Shown here: in pieces, positions 12,176 to 21,557 of the stretch
Numbering within the stretch: the first letter of the stretch is position 1
Layout of the letters: the number at the start of each line of letters is the position of its first letter
Program-made: the position numbers and the translations under genes
Notes under the pieces: model-generated
Databases searched by the model: none
The model's input: only the letters and a program-made list of their open reading frames with translations
Told to the model about the DNA's origin: nothing
DNA from: Rhizobiales bacterium Y(2018)
GTDB lineage: Bacteria > Pseudomonadota > Alphaproteobacteria > Rhizobiales > Aestuariivirgaceae
Reading direction: 5' to 3'
DNA length: 64,000 bases
Assembly (NCBI GenBank): GCA_005502925.1
Contig: SCPD01000014.1
Span: 62,001-126,000 of the forward strand

Positions 12176-12562
12176 ATGACCACATCGAAAGCCCCCTCGC
12201 AACGCCAGCTGCGCGCCGGCGAGCTCATCCGCCATGCGCTGGCGGATATTCTTCTGCGCGGTGAAGTAGGCGATCCCGAGCTCGAGCGCTTGGGTGTCGG
12301 TGTCCATGAAGTGGCGATGTCGCCCGATCTGCGTATCGCGACCGTCTATGTGCGGCCCTTGCTCGACGGGAAGAAGGACCGTGCGGTGAAGCTTCTTGCC
12401 GAGCATGCCCGTTACATAAGGGGACTGCTGGCGCCGCGCGTCGACATGAAATTCATGCCGGAGCTGCGCTTCCGCATCGATACGGCGGCCGATTATGCCG
12501 ACAAGATCGACCGGCTCCTGAAGGATCCGGCGGTCGCGCGCGATCTATCTGAGAAGAAGTGA
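12176..12562 (+). CDS. rbfA: 30S ribosome-binding factor RbfA
   Basis: A 128-residue KH-fold protein that helps mature the 5' end of 16S rRNA during 30S assembly. Family features are the N-terminal SQRQLRAGELIRHALADIL, VHEVAMSPDLRIATVYV and the segment RGLLAPRVDMKFMPELRFRID. The start at ATG 12176 is supported by GGAG 8 bases upstream and by where homology begins; an in-frame ATG at 12104 falls inside the palindromic spacer. The gene overlaps truB by 4 bases (GTGA). Confidence 0.94.
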   Translation: MTTSKAPSQRQLRAGELIRHALADILLRGEVGDPELERLGVGVHEVAMSPDLRIATVYVRPLLDGKKDRAVKLLAEHARYIRGLLAPRVDMKFMPELRFRIDTAADYADKIDRLLKDPAVARDLSEKK

Positions 12563-13470
12563 ACAAACGTCAGAATATCCATGGCTGGATAGCCCTCGAC
12601 AAGCCGGAAGGAATGGGATCGACCCAGGCCCTGGCCAAGGTCAAGTGGCTGTTCAACGCCGCCAAGGCCGGCCATGGTGGCACTCTCGATCCGCTCGCCT
12701 CGGGCCTCCTGCCGATCGCGCTCGGTGAAGCCACCAAGACCGTTTCCTGGGCCATGGACGGGCGCAAAACCTATCGCGTGCTCGTCCAGTGGGGCGAGGC
12801 GCGCACCACGGATGATCGCGAAGGCGAGGTCTGCGGCCAGTCCGACCGGCGCCCCACCGCGAGCGATATCGCCGCCATCCTGGGCCGGTTCGAAGGCGAG
12901 ATCCTCCAGACACCCCCCAAATTCTCGGCCATCAAGATCCAGGGCGAGCGGGCCTATGACCTGGCCCGGGCGGGTGAGGAGGTGGCGCTCGCCGCGCGTC
13001 CGGTCCATATCGAGAAAATCGCGCTCCTGGCCCAGCCGGATGCGGATCACGCAGAATTTTCAGTTACTTGTGGGAAGGGGACCTATATCCGATCGCTCGC
13101 CCGCGACATGGCGGAGGCGCTTGGAACCTTGGGCCATGTGGCTGCCTTGCGGCGCACCGCGGTCGGTCCATTTACCGAAAATGACATGATTTCGCTGGAA
13201 AAGCTGGCTGAACTGAGCCATAAGGCGGCCGGCGACAACGCCATGGAAGGGGTTCTCCGACCCATCGAGACCGTGCTGGACGGCATCCCGGCACTGGCCG
13301 TGAAGGACGCGGAGGCCCAACGCCTGAGACAGGGCCAACCAGTTCTGCTCAGAGGCGCAAGCGCTCCCATCGCACAAGATGCGGTTCTCGTTATGTGGGG
13401 TCGAAGACCCCTGGGGATCTGCTCTATCGAAAAGGGCTCGCTCAAGCCGAAGCGTCTGTTCAACCTATAA
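12559..13470 (+). CDS. truB: tRNA pseudouridine(55) synthase TruB
   Basis: A 303-residue enzyme that makes pseudouridine 55 in the T loop of tRNAs. The catalytic Asp is D44 in [12 protein letters not shown]. The KTY motif ([12 protein letters not shown]), [20 protein letters not shown] and [16 protein letters not shown] match the family throughout. Translation probably starts at GTG 12559, overlapping the rbfA stop, which implies coupling. The C-terminal extension of about 60 residues is PUA-like. It sits in the conserved order rbfA-truB-rpsO-pnp. Confidence 0.96.
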   Translation: MNKRQNIHGWIALDKPEGMGSTQALAKVKWLFNAAKAGHGGTLDPLASGLLPIALGEATKTVSWAMDGRKTYRVLVQWGEARTTDDREGEVCGQSDRRPTASDIAAILGRFEGEILQTPPKFSAIKIQGERAYDLARAGEEVALAARPVHIEKIALLAQPDADHAEFSVTCGKGTYIRSLARDMAEALGTLGHVAALRRTAVGPFTENDMISLEKLAELSHKAAGDNAMEGVLRPIETVLDGIPALAVKDAEAQRLRQGQPVLLRGASAPIAQDAVLVMWGRRPLGICSIEKGSLKPKRLFNL

Positions 13471-13490
13471 ACTTATTTGGAGATGACCGA

Positions 13491-13760
13491 ATGACGATGA
13501 CCCAGGAGCGCAAGAACGCGCTCGTGAAGGAATATGCCACCAAAGCCGGCGACACCGGCTCACCCGAAGTCCAGGTCGCGATCTTGACCGAGCGTATCAA
13601 CACGCTGACCGACCACTTCAAAGCCCACAAGAAGGACAACCATTCGCGCCGCGGCCTCCTGAAAATGGTCAGCCAGCGCCGTGGTCTCCTCGACTACCTC
13701 AAGAAGGTCGATGAAAGCCGTTATCAGACGCTGATCAAGCGCCTCGATATCCGCCGCTAA
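13491..13760 (+). CDS. rpsO: 30S ribosomal protein S15
   Basis: An 89-residue protein of exactly the usual S15 length; it binds the central domain of 16S rRNA. The signature [23 protein letters not shown] spans residues 14-36 (shown here in part by [13 protein letters not shown]), and the C-terminus LIKRLDIRR is typical. GGAG lies 8 bases before the ATG at 13491; the second ATG at 13497 is a less likely start. In E. coli S15 represses its own translation; whether that applies here cannot be seen. Confidence 0.96.
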   Translation: MTMTQERKNALVKEYATKAGDTGSPEVQVAILTERINTLTDHFKAHKKDNHSRRGLLKMVSQRRGLLDYLKKVDESRYQTLIKRLDIRR

Positions 13761-13780
13761 TCGGCAAGCAGTCAGTATGA

Positions 13781-13846
13781 GCGGGCGGATCACCGATTTG
13801 CCGCCCGCGATCCCCGAAGTGGCGTCCGGCAATAGGGCCGGCGCCA
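13781..13846 (+). promoter_or_regulatory. Two consecutive hairpins in the rpsO-pnp intergenic leader
   Basis: GCGGGCGG (13781-13788) pairs with CCGCCCGC (13801-13808). Then TGGCG/CGCCA (13820-13824 with 13842-13846) and CCGGC/GCCGG (13826-13830 with 13837-13841) form a second bulged stem. In E. coli the pnp leader is a hairpin cut by RNase III and used for autoregulation by PNPase. These structures sit in the same place, but their equivalence is inferred. Confidence 0.5.
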
Positions 13847-13924
13847 GAAGGCCCAATGGGGATGCCGTCCACGGTGTAGGTGAACGCAAATCTAGCGGCG
13901 GCCAAGGGTAATCAGGAAAATCAC

Positions 13925-16078
13925 ATGTTCAATATCGATGTTGAAGAAATCGAATGGGGCGGCAAGAAGCTCAGGCTCGAGACCGGCCGCATGGCGCGGC
14001 AGGCCGATGGCGCCGTGCTCGCGACCTACGGGGAGACCACCGTTCTCGCCACCGCGGTAGCGGCCCGCACGGAGAAGCCTGGGATCGACTTCTTCCCGCT
14101 CACCGTCAACTACCAGGAAAAGACCTACGCCGCCGGCAAGATTCCCGGCGGCTATTTCAAACGTGAAGGCCGTCCGACCGAGCGCGAGACGCTGATCTCC
14201 CGCCTCATCGACCGGCCGATCCGTCCGCTCTTCGTCGAAGGCTTCCGCAATGAGACGCAGGTCATCGCGACCGTGCTCTCCTACGACCTCGAGAACGATT
14301 CAGACATCGTCGCCCTGGTCGCCTCCTCGGCGGCGCTCACTTTGTCCGGCATTCCGTTCATGGGCCCGATCGGCGCGGCGCGCGTCGGCGTCGTCAATGG
14401 CGAATATGTCCTCAATCCGACGATCGAGCAGATGAAGACGTCCGAGCTCGATCTCGTCGTTGCCGGCACGCAGGATGCGGTGCTGATGGTCGAGTCGGAA
14501 GCTAAGGAACTCACCGAAGAGAAGATGCTCGGCGCCGTCATGTTCGGCCATGCGCATTTCCAGCCGGTTCTCGAGGCGATCATCCGCCTGGCCGAGCGCT
14601 CAGCCCGCCAGCCGCGCGACTTCACGCCGCCGGATCAGGAGACGCTGTACAACTCGGTCAAGCAGATCGCTGAAGCCGATGTGCGTTCGGCCTATGCCAT
14701 CGCCAAGAAGGAAGACCGTCAGGAAGCCGTCGCCAAGGCCAAAGACAAGGTGCTGGCCGCCCTCATCGGCGAAGGCAAGGAAGATGCGCCTGCTCCCAAC
14801 AAGGTCGGCGAAGCCTTCAAGCATCTCGAGAAAGACGTCGTCCGCAACAACATCCTCGATACCGGCCACCGCATCGACGGGCGCAATCTCGTCACCGTGC
14901 GGCAGATCATTGCGGAGGCTTCGGTCCTGCCGCGCACGCATGGTTCGGCGCTGTTCACCCGCGGCGAAACCCAGGCGCTGGTGGTCACCACGCTCGGCAC
15001 CGGCGAGGACGAGCAGTATATCGACTCGCTTGAAGGGACCTACAAAGAGACCTTCATGCTGCATTACAACTTCCCGCCCTTCTCGGTCGGCGAAACGGGC
15101 CGCCTCGGCGGCGCCGGCCGGCGCGAGATCGGCCATGGCAAGCTCGCCTGGCGCGCCATCCATCCGATGCTGCCGCCGGCGGATCAGTTTCCCTATACGA
15201 TCCGCGTCGTCTCCGAGATCACCGAGTCCAACGGCTCGTCCTCGATGGCCTCGGTCTGCGGCGCCTCGCTGGCGCTGATGGATGCGGGCGTTCCGCTGAA
15301 GGCGCCGGTGGCCGGCATCGCCATGGGCCTCATCAAGGAAGGCGAGCGCTTCGCGGTGCTCTCCGACATCCTGGGCGATGAGGATCATCTCGGCGACATG
15401 GACTTCAAGGTGGCCGGCACCGCCAATGGCGTGACCTCGCTGCAGATGGACATCAAGATCACCGGCATCACCGAAGACATCATGAAGACGGCGCTGTGGC
15501 AGGCCAAGGACGGCCGGCTCCACATCCTCGGCAAGATGGCGGAAGCGCTCGAGAAGGCCCGTCCGGGTCTCGGCGAGCATGCGCCGCGCATCGAAGTGAT
15601 CATGATCCCGACCGACAAGATCCGTGAAGTGATCGGCACCGGCGGCAAGGTGATCCGCGAGATCGTCGAAAAGACCGGCGCCAAGATCGATATCTCCGAT
15701 GACGGCACCGTCAAGGTCGCCTCGTCCTCGGGTTCGGCGATCGAAGCGGCGATGAAGTGGATCAAGTCAATCGTGTCGGAGCCGGAAGTCGGCGAGATCT
15801 ATGACGGCAAGGTCGTCAAGGTCGTCGATTTCGGCGCCTTCGTGAACTTCTTCGGCGCCCGCGACGGCCTCGTCCATGTGTCGGAACTGGCGCCGCGCCG
15901 CGTCGCCAAGGTCTCCGACGTCGTCAATGAAGGCGATATCGTCAAGGTGAAGCTGCTCGGCTTCGACAATCGCGGCAAGGTGCGCCTGTCGATGAAGCAG
16001 GTCGACCAGCAGACCGGCGAGGACCTGTCCAAGAAGCAGGCGGAAGAGCAGCCGGAAGCGGAAGCCAGCAACGACTGA
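13925..16078 (+). CDS. pnp: Polyribonucleotide nucleotidyltransferase (PNPase)
   Basis: A 717-residue exoribonuclease that degrades RNA 3' to 5' with phosphate and is a degradosome component. It has two RNase PH-like domains; the second carries the [17 protein letters not shown] active-site region. They are joined by an all-helical linker and followed by a KH domain ([16 protein letters not shown]) and a C-terminal S1 domain ([20 protein letters not shown]). The start at 13925 has AGGAAAA upstream; an in-frame ATG at 13880 adds 15 non-conserved residues. It is the last gene of the run and is followed by a strong terminator. Confidence 0.97.
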   Translation: MFNIDVEEIEWGGKKLRLETGRMARQADGAVLATYGETTVLATAVAARTEKPGIDFFPLTVNYQEKTYAAGKIPGGYFKREGRPTERETLISRLIDRPIRPLFVEGFRNETQVIATVLSYDLENDSDIVALVASSAALTLSGIPFMGPIGAARVGVVNGEYVLNPTIEQMKTSELDLVVAGTQDAVLMVESEAKELTEEKMLGAVMFGHAHFQPVLEAIIRLAERSARQPRDFTPPDQETLYNSVKQIAEADVRSAYAIAKKEDRQEAVAKAKDKVLAALIGEGKEDAPAPNKVGEAFKHLEKDVVRNNILDTGHRIDGRNLVTVRQIIAEASVLPRTHGSALFTRGETQALVVTTLGTGEDEQYIDSLEGTYKETFMLHYNFPPFSVGETGRLGGAGRREIGHGKLAWRAIHPMLPPADQFPYTIRVVSEITESNGSSSMASVCGASLALMDAGVPLKAPVAGIAMGLIKEGERFAVLSDILGDEDHLGDMDFKVAGTANGVTSLQMDIKITGITEDIMKTALWQAKDGRLHILGKMAEALEKARPGLGEHAPRIEVIMIPTDKIREVIGTGGKVIREIVEKTGAKIDISDDGTVKVASSSGSAIEAAMKWIKSIVSEPEVGEIYDGKVVKVVDFGAFVNFFGARDGLVHVSELAPRRVAKVSDVVNEGDIVKVKLLGFDNRGKVRLSMKQVDQQTGEDLSKKQAEEQPEAEASND

Positions 16079-16103
16079 AACCGCTCAAGGTCCAAGAATT
16101 GAG

Positions 16104-16133
16104 AAGGCGCGGGGTAACTCCCGCGCCTTTTTT
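16104..16133 (+). terminator. Rho-independent terminator after pnp
   Basis: GGCGCGGG (16106-16113) pairs with CCCGCGCC (16120-16127) around a six-base loop and runs straight into six T residues (16128-16133). It ends the rimP-to-pnp transcript. Confidence 0.9.
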
Positions 16134-16273
16134 GGTTGTATTTATCCAAAGTTAACTACGCGAATATCCTTTTTTCCAACCGAAGGTAATTTTAAGCGCG
16201 TTTTGCATCTCAGCTGCAATGATTGGGGCGGAATAGCAAATCATAATAAGAAGTTACACCGCCTTGGAGAGAT

Positions 16274-18895
16274 ATGCCGGTCGGAGACATGACGAGCCCA
16301 GTTGCCGAGACCCAACAGACCGAGGCCTTTGAGCAAGAGCGGCTCCGCCGGCTTGGGCAGTACAGGATTCTGCGGACGCCACCGGAGCCGGCATTTGATG
16401 ACATCGCGAGACTGGCGGCGGATCTGTTCGAGGCACCGATCGCCTATCTCTGCCTGACCGAAGCCAGGCACCACTGGTTCAAGGCCCGGATTGGTTTGGA
16501 CCTGGAGGAAGTGGAGCGTTCCGTCAGCTTTTGCGATCATACGCTGCCATATCAGGACGTGATGGTCGTTCAGGACGCGAGCAAGGATGAGCGGTTTGCC
16601 GACAATCCATTCGTAACCGGCCCATACGGCGTCAGATTCTATGCCGGAGTCGCTCTCAGAGATGCCGATGGCTTTCCCCTGGGCACGCTTGCCGTGGCGG
16701 ACGTAAAGCCGCGCGCGATCACCGAACAGCAGAAGAATTTTTTGCGAAGCCTGGCAAGCATCGCCCTGGACAGAATGGAACTCCAGAAGGTCAAAGCCGA
16801 CCTCCAGGAGACCGTTACGGCGACCGAGGCGGCGCGTCAGGATGCCGTCACCAGCCACGCCGAATTGCGCCAAGTCATCGAGTGCCTGCCGCAAGCCATT
16901 GTTCTTCTGGATGCACAGAACAACCTCATTCTGTGGAATAAGAACTATGAGATGATGTTCCCCGAGGTGGCTCTCCTCGTCAAACCGGGAGTCAACATAG
17001 AATCGCTCTACCGCAACGCCTTCGAAAAGATAAGCGGCCTTTCCGACCAGGACGAGGCTCGCGCCGAAACATGGATTCAGCGGCGAATGGACCTCCTCAA
17101 CCATAGTGCTTCCTATGTCGAACGGAATCTCAGCGACCACAGATGGATCCGCTACGACCAGCATGTCACCGATGACGGGAAAAAGGTGTTTGTCAGGACC
17201 GATGTCACCGACGACAGGAACGCCGCCGAATCCTTCCGGCTGCTGTTCGAAAGCAATCCGGTTCCGATGTGGGTCGTCGAAAGAGAAAACCTGAAATTTC
17301 TGGACGTCAACGCCGCCGCTATCGAGCATTACGGCTATTCGCGCGACCAGTTCCTGAACATGACGTCGCTGGAAATACGGCCGGCCTATGAGCGTCAGAG
17401 GGCACTCGACGACGCCACGAACAACTTCTCCGCCGACAGCGGCGAAAAGGACTGGATCCACAACAAGGCGGACGGCACGGAGATTCTGGTCGGCAGCTAT
17501 GCCAAGCCGATCAAATACAGCGGCAAGGACGCGGCGATCGTTTCCGTCGTCGATGTCACCGAGCGCCGCAAGCATGACGCGCGCATCAAATACATGGCGG
17601 AGCACGATGCACTGACCGGACTTCCCAACCGACGGCTCTTCCTCGAAATGCTCGAGAATACGCACCTTCAGAAGACACAGAAGGCCGGTCTCTGGTCGAT
17701 CATCCTGGTGGATATCGACGACTTCAAGAATATCAATGACACCCTCGGGCATCATGTGGGCGATAACCTCATCACCGCGGTGGCCAACCGGCTGGAGGAG
17801 TGCGTGGGGGACACCGGAATTGTCGGCCGCCTGGGCGGCGATGAGTTTGCGGTGCTGCTTGCGGCGATCGCCGATCCCGCCGACGCCCACACCACTGCGA
17901 GCGAGCTCGTCAAGGCTTTCAGCAGTCCTCTCAAGGTCCGCGAATACGAGATTCTGGTCGGTGTGAGTGCCGGGGTAAGCGTCGGCCTGGACAAGTCGCT
18001 CGATGCGTCCACCATGCTGAAGAACGCCGATCTCGCCCTCTACAAGGCAAAGTCGGATGGCCGCGGCGTCTGCCGGATCTACGAGCCGCATATGTCGCTG
18101 CAGATGATCGTGCGCCGCGAGATGGAGCGCAACCTGCGCCAGGCATTGGCCGAGGAGCAATTCGAGATCCACTATCAGCCTTTGCTGGAGCTCACCGGTT
18201 GCAAGGAAATCGGATTCGAGGCTCTGCTGCGCTGGAACCATCCGGATGAAGGTATGATACCGCCCTCGACATTCATCCCAGTTGCGGAATCGAGCGGACT
18301 GATCGTTCCCATCGGCGCCTGGGTGCTGGAACAGTCCTGCAAGCTGGCCACCACGCTCAGGGAAGATCTGACCATTGCGGTGAACATATCCCCGGCCCAG
18401 TTCAAGTCGGGCAAACTTGTCGAGGTCGTATCCGGAGCGCTCGAGAAATCAGGTCTTGCCGCGTGCCGGCTCGAGCTTGAAATCACCGAATCCTGCCTGC
18501 TGGAGAAGACATCCGAAACACTTCAGACCTTGAAGGAGCTGAAGGAACTTGGCGTGTCCATCGCGCTCGATGATTTCGGCACCGGCTATTGCGGGCTGGG
18601 ATATCTGGGCAGCTTTCCGTTCGACAAGATCAAGATCGACCAGTCCTTCGTCAAGGATGTCGAGACGACGCGCAAATCCGCCGAGATTTTCCGGGCGGTC
18701 ATCAATATCGGCCACAGCCTGGGCCTCGTCACGCTCGCCGAGGGCATCGAAACGACCGAGCAGCTCGAATTCCTGCGCACGCTCGGATGCCAGCAGGGTC
18801 AGGGTTTCCTGTTCAGCTCGGCAGTTCCCGCGCGCGAAATCGCAGCCGAACTGAGGCTGGAGGGCAGTCCACCTTCCATTGGATCTTTGGCCTAA
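16274..18895 (+). CDS. GAF-PAS-PAS-GGDEF-EAL cyclic-di-GMP enzyme
   Basis: An 873-residue signalling protein with no membrane segment, so it should be cytoplasmic. It has an N-terminal GAF domain (about 30-165), a helical linker, two PAS domains (about 195-300 and 315-430), a GGDEF domain with intact GGDEF near residue 521, and an EAL domain beginning with EALLRW near 649. The EAL domain keeps NISPAQF, ELEITES, DDFGTGY, KIDQSFV and EGIET, so both synthesis and breakdown of c-di-GMP look possible. There is no RxxD inhibitory site just before GGDEF. GGAG lies upstream of the ATG. It is a single gene behind the pnp terminator; the input signal is unknown. Confidence 0.93.
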   Translation: MPVGDMTSPVAETQQTEAFEQERLRRLGQYRILRTPPEPAFDDIARLAADLFEAPIAYLCLTEARHHWFKARIGLDLEEVERSVSFCDHTLPYQDVMVVQDASKDERFADNPFVTGPYGVRFYAGVALRDADGFPLGTLAVADVKPRAITEQQKNFLRSLASIALDRMELQKVKADLQETVTATEAARQDAVTSHAELRQVIECLPQAIVLLDAQNNLILWNKNYEMMFPEVALLVKPGVNIESLYRNAFEKISGLSDQDEARAETWIQRRMDLLNHSASYVERNLSDHRWIRYDQHVTDDGKKVFVRTDVTDDRNAAESFRLLFESNPVPMWVVERENLKFLDVNAAAIEHYGYSRDQFLNMTSLEIRPAYERQRALDDATNNFSADSGEKDWIHNKADGTEILVGSYAKPIKYSGKDAAIVSVVDVTERRKHDARIKYMAEHDALTGLPNRRLFLEMLENTHLQKTQKAGLWSIILVDIDDFKNINDTLGHHVGDNLITAVANRLEECVGDTGIVGRLGGDEFAVLLAAIADPADAHTTASELVKAFSSPLKVREYEILVGVSAGVSVGLDKSLDASTMLKNADLALYKAKSDGRGVCRIYEPHMSLQMIVRREMERNLRQALAEEQFEIHYQPLLELTGCKEIGFEALLRWNHPDEGMIPPSTFIPVAESSGLIVPIGAWVLEQSCKLATTLREDLTIAVNISPAQFKSGKLVEVVSGALEKSGLAACRLELEITESCLLEKTSETLQTLKELKELGVSIALDDFGTGYCGLGYLGSFPFDKIKIDQSFVKDVETTRKSAEIFRAVINIGHSLGLVTLAEGIETTEQLEFLRTLGCQQGQGFLFSSAVPAREIAAELRLEGSPPSIGSLA

Positions 18896-18992
18896 TCGAC
18901 CTCGCGAATTTTCTCGGGGGCGGCGTCATTCTGTCGGCTTGTAGAGCGTCGATACGCGTGTTTCCTTTCTGCTGCAAAGAGAGGAACTCGCA

Positions 18993-19550
18993 ATGGATGC
19001 CGCGATTACGATCAGACGCATTCTGAAGGTCAATCATGCCGGCGAATATGGCGCGATCCGCATCTATGGCGCGCAGATCGCCGTGGCCCGCTATCTCTAT
19101 CCGGCCGTCGTGGCGACGCTGTCGGAGATCCGCGGCCATGAGATCGAGCATTGCCGCCTGTTCCGCGCGGCGATGCCGGCGCGGGGAGCGCGGCCGTGCC
19201 GGGTGATGTCGTTCTGGAGCCTGGGCGGTTTCGTGCTGGGCTTCGTCACGGCGCTTTTGGGCGAGCGCATGATCTGGATCTGCACCGAGGCGGTTGAAAG
19301 CGCGGTGCATCACCATCTCGAGGACCAGCTTGCTTTCCTGCAGGGCAGTGACCCTGAACTGAAGGCCCTGATCTCCTCCATACAGGAGGAGGAGCTTTCG
19401 CATCTTCACGAGGCGCAGGAGCGGCGCGGTGCGGCGGGAGCGGTCCAAAAGAGCGCCGTCATTGTCATCGGCGCCGTGACCGACCTCCTGATCTGGCTGT
19501 CGACCTGGGGCGATTCCACCCGCATGGTCCGTGAGATGCGCTCCCGTTGA
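18993..19550 (+). CDS. coq7: Demethoxyubiquinone hydroxylase (Coq7-type di-iron protein)
   Basis: A 185-residue protein of the Coq7 family, which hydroxylates demethoxyubiquinone late in ubiquinone synthesis. The di-iron carboxylate ligands are visible in KVNHAGEYGAIRIYGAQ, EIRGHEIEHCR, EAVESAVHHHLEDQL and EEELSHLHEAQ, in the right order and spacing. A hydrophobic patch between helices (SLGGFVLGFVTALLG) and the C-terminal hydrophobic segment fit a membrane-peripheral enzyme. GAGG precedes the ATG. It is followed after 32 bases by an alpha/beta hydrolase gene; no other ubiquinone gene is nearby. Confidence 0.9.
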   Translation: MDAAITIRRILKVNHAGEYGAIRIYGAQIAVARYLYPAVVATLSEIRGHEIEHCRLFRAAMPARGARPCRVMSFWSLGGFVLGFVTALLGERMIWICTEAVESAVHHHLEDQLAFLQGSDPELKALISSIQEEELSHLHEAQERRGAAGAVQKSAVIVIGAVTDLLIWLSTWGDSTRMVREMRSR

Positions 19551-19582
19551 CCTGAAAGGGCGCAGCCGTTAAGGCGTCGCCC

Positions 19583-20275
19583 ATGCTTCCCCTCGTGATG
19601 ATACCGGCATTGTGCTGCGACGAAGGCCTTTACGATGATGTGAAGGACAGCTTCGCCGATCTCGTGACGGCACAGATCATTGTCCCCTATGAGGACAGCC
19701 TGACGGCGTGCGTCGACAAGGTGCTCGACGCGGTCGACGGCGATTTCATCGTCATGGGCACGTCCTTCGGCGGGCATGTGGCGCGCGAGACGGCTTTTGC
19801 CGCACCGGAACGCGTGAAGGGCCTGTGGATCATCGGGGCAGGGGCGGGGGCCGTCGCCAATCCACAATTGGGCTTCGAGCGCAGCGCCAAATTGCGCGAC
19901 GGTCGGGCGGATGAGGTCTATCGCCAGTTCTTCCAGACCATCACCCATCTGCCGGGTGAGCGCGGGCAGGAGGCCGCCGACCGGTTCCTCGCCATGGCGC
20001 GCCGTGCCGATCCTCAGAAGGTGGCGCTCCAGTCGGATGCCCTTGCGGTAAGGCCGGATCGCTGGGCCGATCTGCCCAAGGTCACCTGCCCGAGCCTCCT
20101 GATGTGGGGCGTCCACGACCAGTTTTCCCCGGCCGCGGACGGGCTGCGCATGGCCGGGCTCATGCCCCATGCCCGTTATGTCGAAATCGCCGAATGCGGC
20201 CATCTGCCGTCCTTCGAGACCCCCGAAGAGGTGGTCGAGGCGGCCCGCCACTGGCTGGCCGATCTGGACATTTGA
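19583..20275 (+). CDS. Alpha/beta hydrolase fold protein
   Basis: A 230-residue protein with the complete alpha/beta-hydrolase triad layout: nucleophile Ser61 in GTSFGG, an acid in GVHDQFS near residue 180 and His in CGHLPSFETPEEV near the C-terminus. It resembles small esterases and acyl-ester hydrolases such as the BioH/MhpC group, but the substrate cannot be assigned. It lies between the Coq7-like gene and zur, and its last codons are 31 bases before zur. Confidence 0.8.
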   Translation: MLPLVMIPALCCDEGLYDDVKDSFADLVTAQIIVPYEDSLTACVDKVLDAVDGDFIVMGTSFGGHVARETAFAAPERVKGLWIIGAGAGAVANPQLGFERSAKLRDGRADEVYRQFFQTITHLPGERGQEAADRFLAMARRADPQKVALQSDALAVRPDRWADLPKVTCPSLLMWGVHDQFSPAADGLRMAGLMPHARYVEIAECGHLPSFETPEEVVEAARHWLADLDI

Positions 20276-20285
20276 TATTTCGCCC

Positions 20286-20306
20286 GACTGTTATAATATA
20301 ACAGTC
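20286..20306 (+). promoter_or_regulatory. Zur operator overlapping the zur -10 box
   Basis: A perfect inverted repeat with arms GACTGTTATA (20286-20295) and TATAACAGTC (20297-20306) around a single A. The core TGTTATAATATAACA matches the general Zur-box pattern. It contains a perfect -10 hexamer, TATAAT (20292-20297), and ends one base before the zur ATG (20307). This arrangement predicts zinc-dependent autorepression of the zur-znuC-znuB transcript, which would start at or within a few bases of the ATG. Confidence 0.85.
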
Positions 20307-20780
20307 ATGTCCTTCCCCGATCCCCGCCATAATCACGCGCATTGCACCGCCGATCTGGTGACGCGGGCCGAGCGCATCTGCGCGCGCCGCGGCTCCAAGC
20401 TCACGGCTCAGCGCCGCGACGTGCTCGATTGCGTCGCCCAAAGCCATCAGGCGGCCGGCGCCTATGAGATCATTGAGCGCATGGCCGCCAATGGCCCACG
20501 CCCGGCCCCGATCACCGTCTACCGCGCCCTCGACTTTCTGTTGGCGCATGGGCTGGTGCACAAGATCGAGAGCCGCAATGCCTTCATCGCCTGCTCGCAT
20601 GCGCATGAGGGGGAGCCCGCCGCACTCCTCATCTGCGAGGCATGCGGCATCGTCGCCGAGCTCGACAGTCCCGATACCTTCGCGGCACTCGGCCGGCAGG
20701 CGGCGGCCCAGGGCTTCAAGGCGGAACGCACCGTCGTCGAAATCTCCGGCCGCTGCGGCCACTGCGCCGGGAGCGCCTGA
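20307..20780 (+). CDS. zur: Zinc uptake regulator Zur (Fur family)
   Basis: A 157-residue Fur-family repressor. The winged-helix part includes RAERICARRGSKLTAQRRDVLD and PITVYRALDFLLAHGLVHKIE. The structural zinc site is given by two CxxC motifs, CEAC and CGHC, with the His-rich stretch SHAHEG between. Assignment to Zur rather than Fur rests on the adjacent znuC-znuB genes and the operator just upstream. The ATG at 20307 directly follows that operator and no Shine-Dalgarno is possible, so the mRNA is probably leaderless. An in-frame upstream ATG at 20169 lies within the hydrolase gene and is rejected. Confidence 0.93.
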   Translation: MSFPDPRHNHAHCTADLVTRAERICARRGSKLTAQRRDVLDCVAQSHQAAGAYEIIERMAANGPRPAPITVYRALDFLLAHGLVHKIESRNAFIACSHAHEGEPAALLICEACGIVAELDSPDTFAALGRQAAAQGFKAERTVVEISGRCGHCAGSA

Positions 20781-20783
20781 GCC

Positions 20784-21557
20784 ATGGACGCATTCGTGCC
20801 GAGCCAACCCTTGATCGAAGGCCTGGGCCTTACCCTCAAATACGGCAATCGCGTCATTCTCGAGCATGTCGATATCGAGGTGATGCCGGGCGAGATCGTC
20901 ACCCTCATCGGTCCCAATGGGGCGGGCAAGTCTTCGCTGGTCCGCGTGCTGCTGGGGCTGCAGAAGCTGAGCGGCGGGCGCATCAAGCGGAAAGCCGGCC
21001 TGCGTGTCGGTTATGTGCCGCAGCGCTTTCCCCTGACATCCAACGTGCCGCTCGACGTGAAGCGGCTGCTGTCGCTCACCTTGCGCGCCGCACCCGCCGA
21101 TATCGATGCGGCGCTCGCCGAAACCGGCATCGCGCATCTGAAGGATGCCGCAGTCGCCTCGCTGTCGGGCGGTGAATTGCAGCGCGCGCTGCTGGCGCGG
21201 GCGCTGCTCCGCAAACCGGAATTGCTGGTGCTCGACGAGCCGGTGCAGGCGGTCGACTTCATCGGCGAGACCAAGCTCTATGAGCTCATCTCGCAGATCC
21301 GGCGCAGCCATGGCTGCGGCATATTGATGGTCAGCCACGATCTCCACATGGTGATGGCGGAAAGCGATCGCGTCATCTGCCTCAATGGCCATATCTGCTG
21401 CGAGGGCGGGCCGGAAACGGTGCGCCACGATCCCGAATTCATCAAGCTCTTCGGCCCACAGGCGGCCCGGGTCATCGCCGCCTACTCGCATCATCACGAT
21501 CACGATCATGAGAGTCATGCGCAGCATGACCATAAACATCATAACCATAAGCACTGA
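20784..21557 (+). CDS. znuC: Zinc ABC transporter ATP-binding protein ZnuC
   Basis: A 257-residue ATPase that powers high-affinity zinc import. It shows Walker A GPNGAGKSS, signature LSGGELQRALLARALL, Walker B LLVLDEP and the H-loop in MVSHDLHMVM. The last 25 or so residues are a His/Asp-rich tail (SHHHDHDHESHAQHDHKHH) likely to bind zinc, which E. coli ZnuC lacks. It starts three bases after zur and overlaps znuB by one base (TGATG), so the three genes are one operon. No znuA-like binding protein gene is present in the window. Confidence 0.95.
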   Translation: MDAFVPSQPLIEGLGLTLKYGNRVILEHVDIEVMPGEIVTLIGPNGAGKSSLVRVLLGLQKLSGGRIKRKAGLRVGYVPQRFPLTSNVPLDVKRLLSLTLRAAPADIDAALAETGIAHLKDAAVASLSGGELQRALLARALLRKPELLVLDEPVQAVDFIGETKLYELISQIRRSHGCGILMVSHDLHMVMAESDRVICLNGHICCEGGPETVRHDPEFIKLFGPQAARVIAAYSHHHDHDHESHAQHDHKHHNHKH

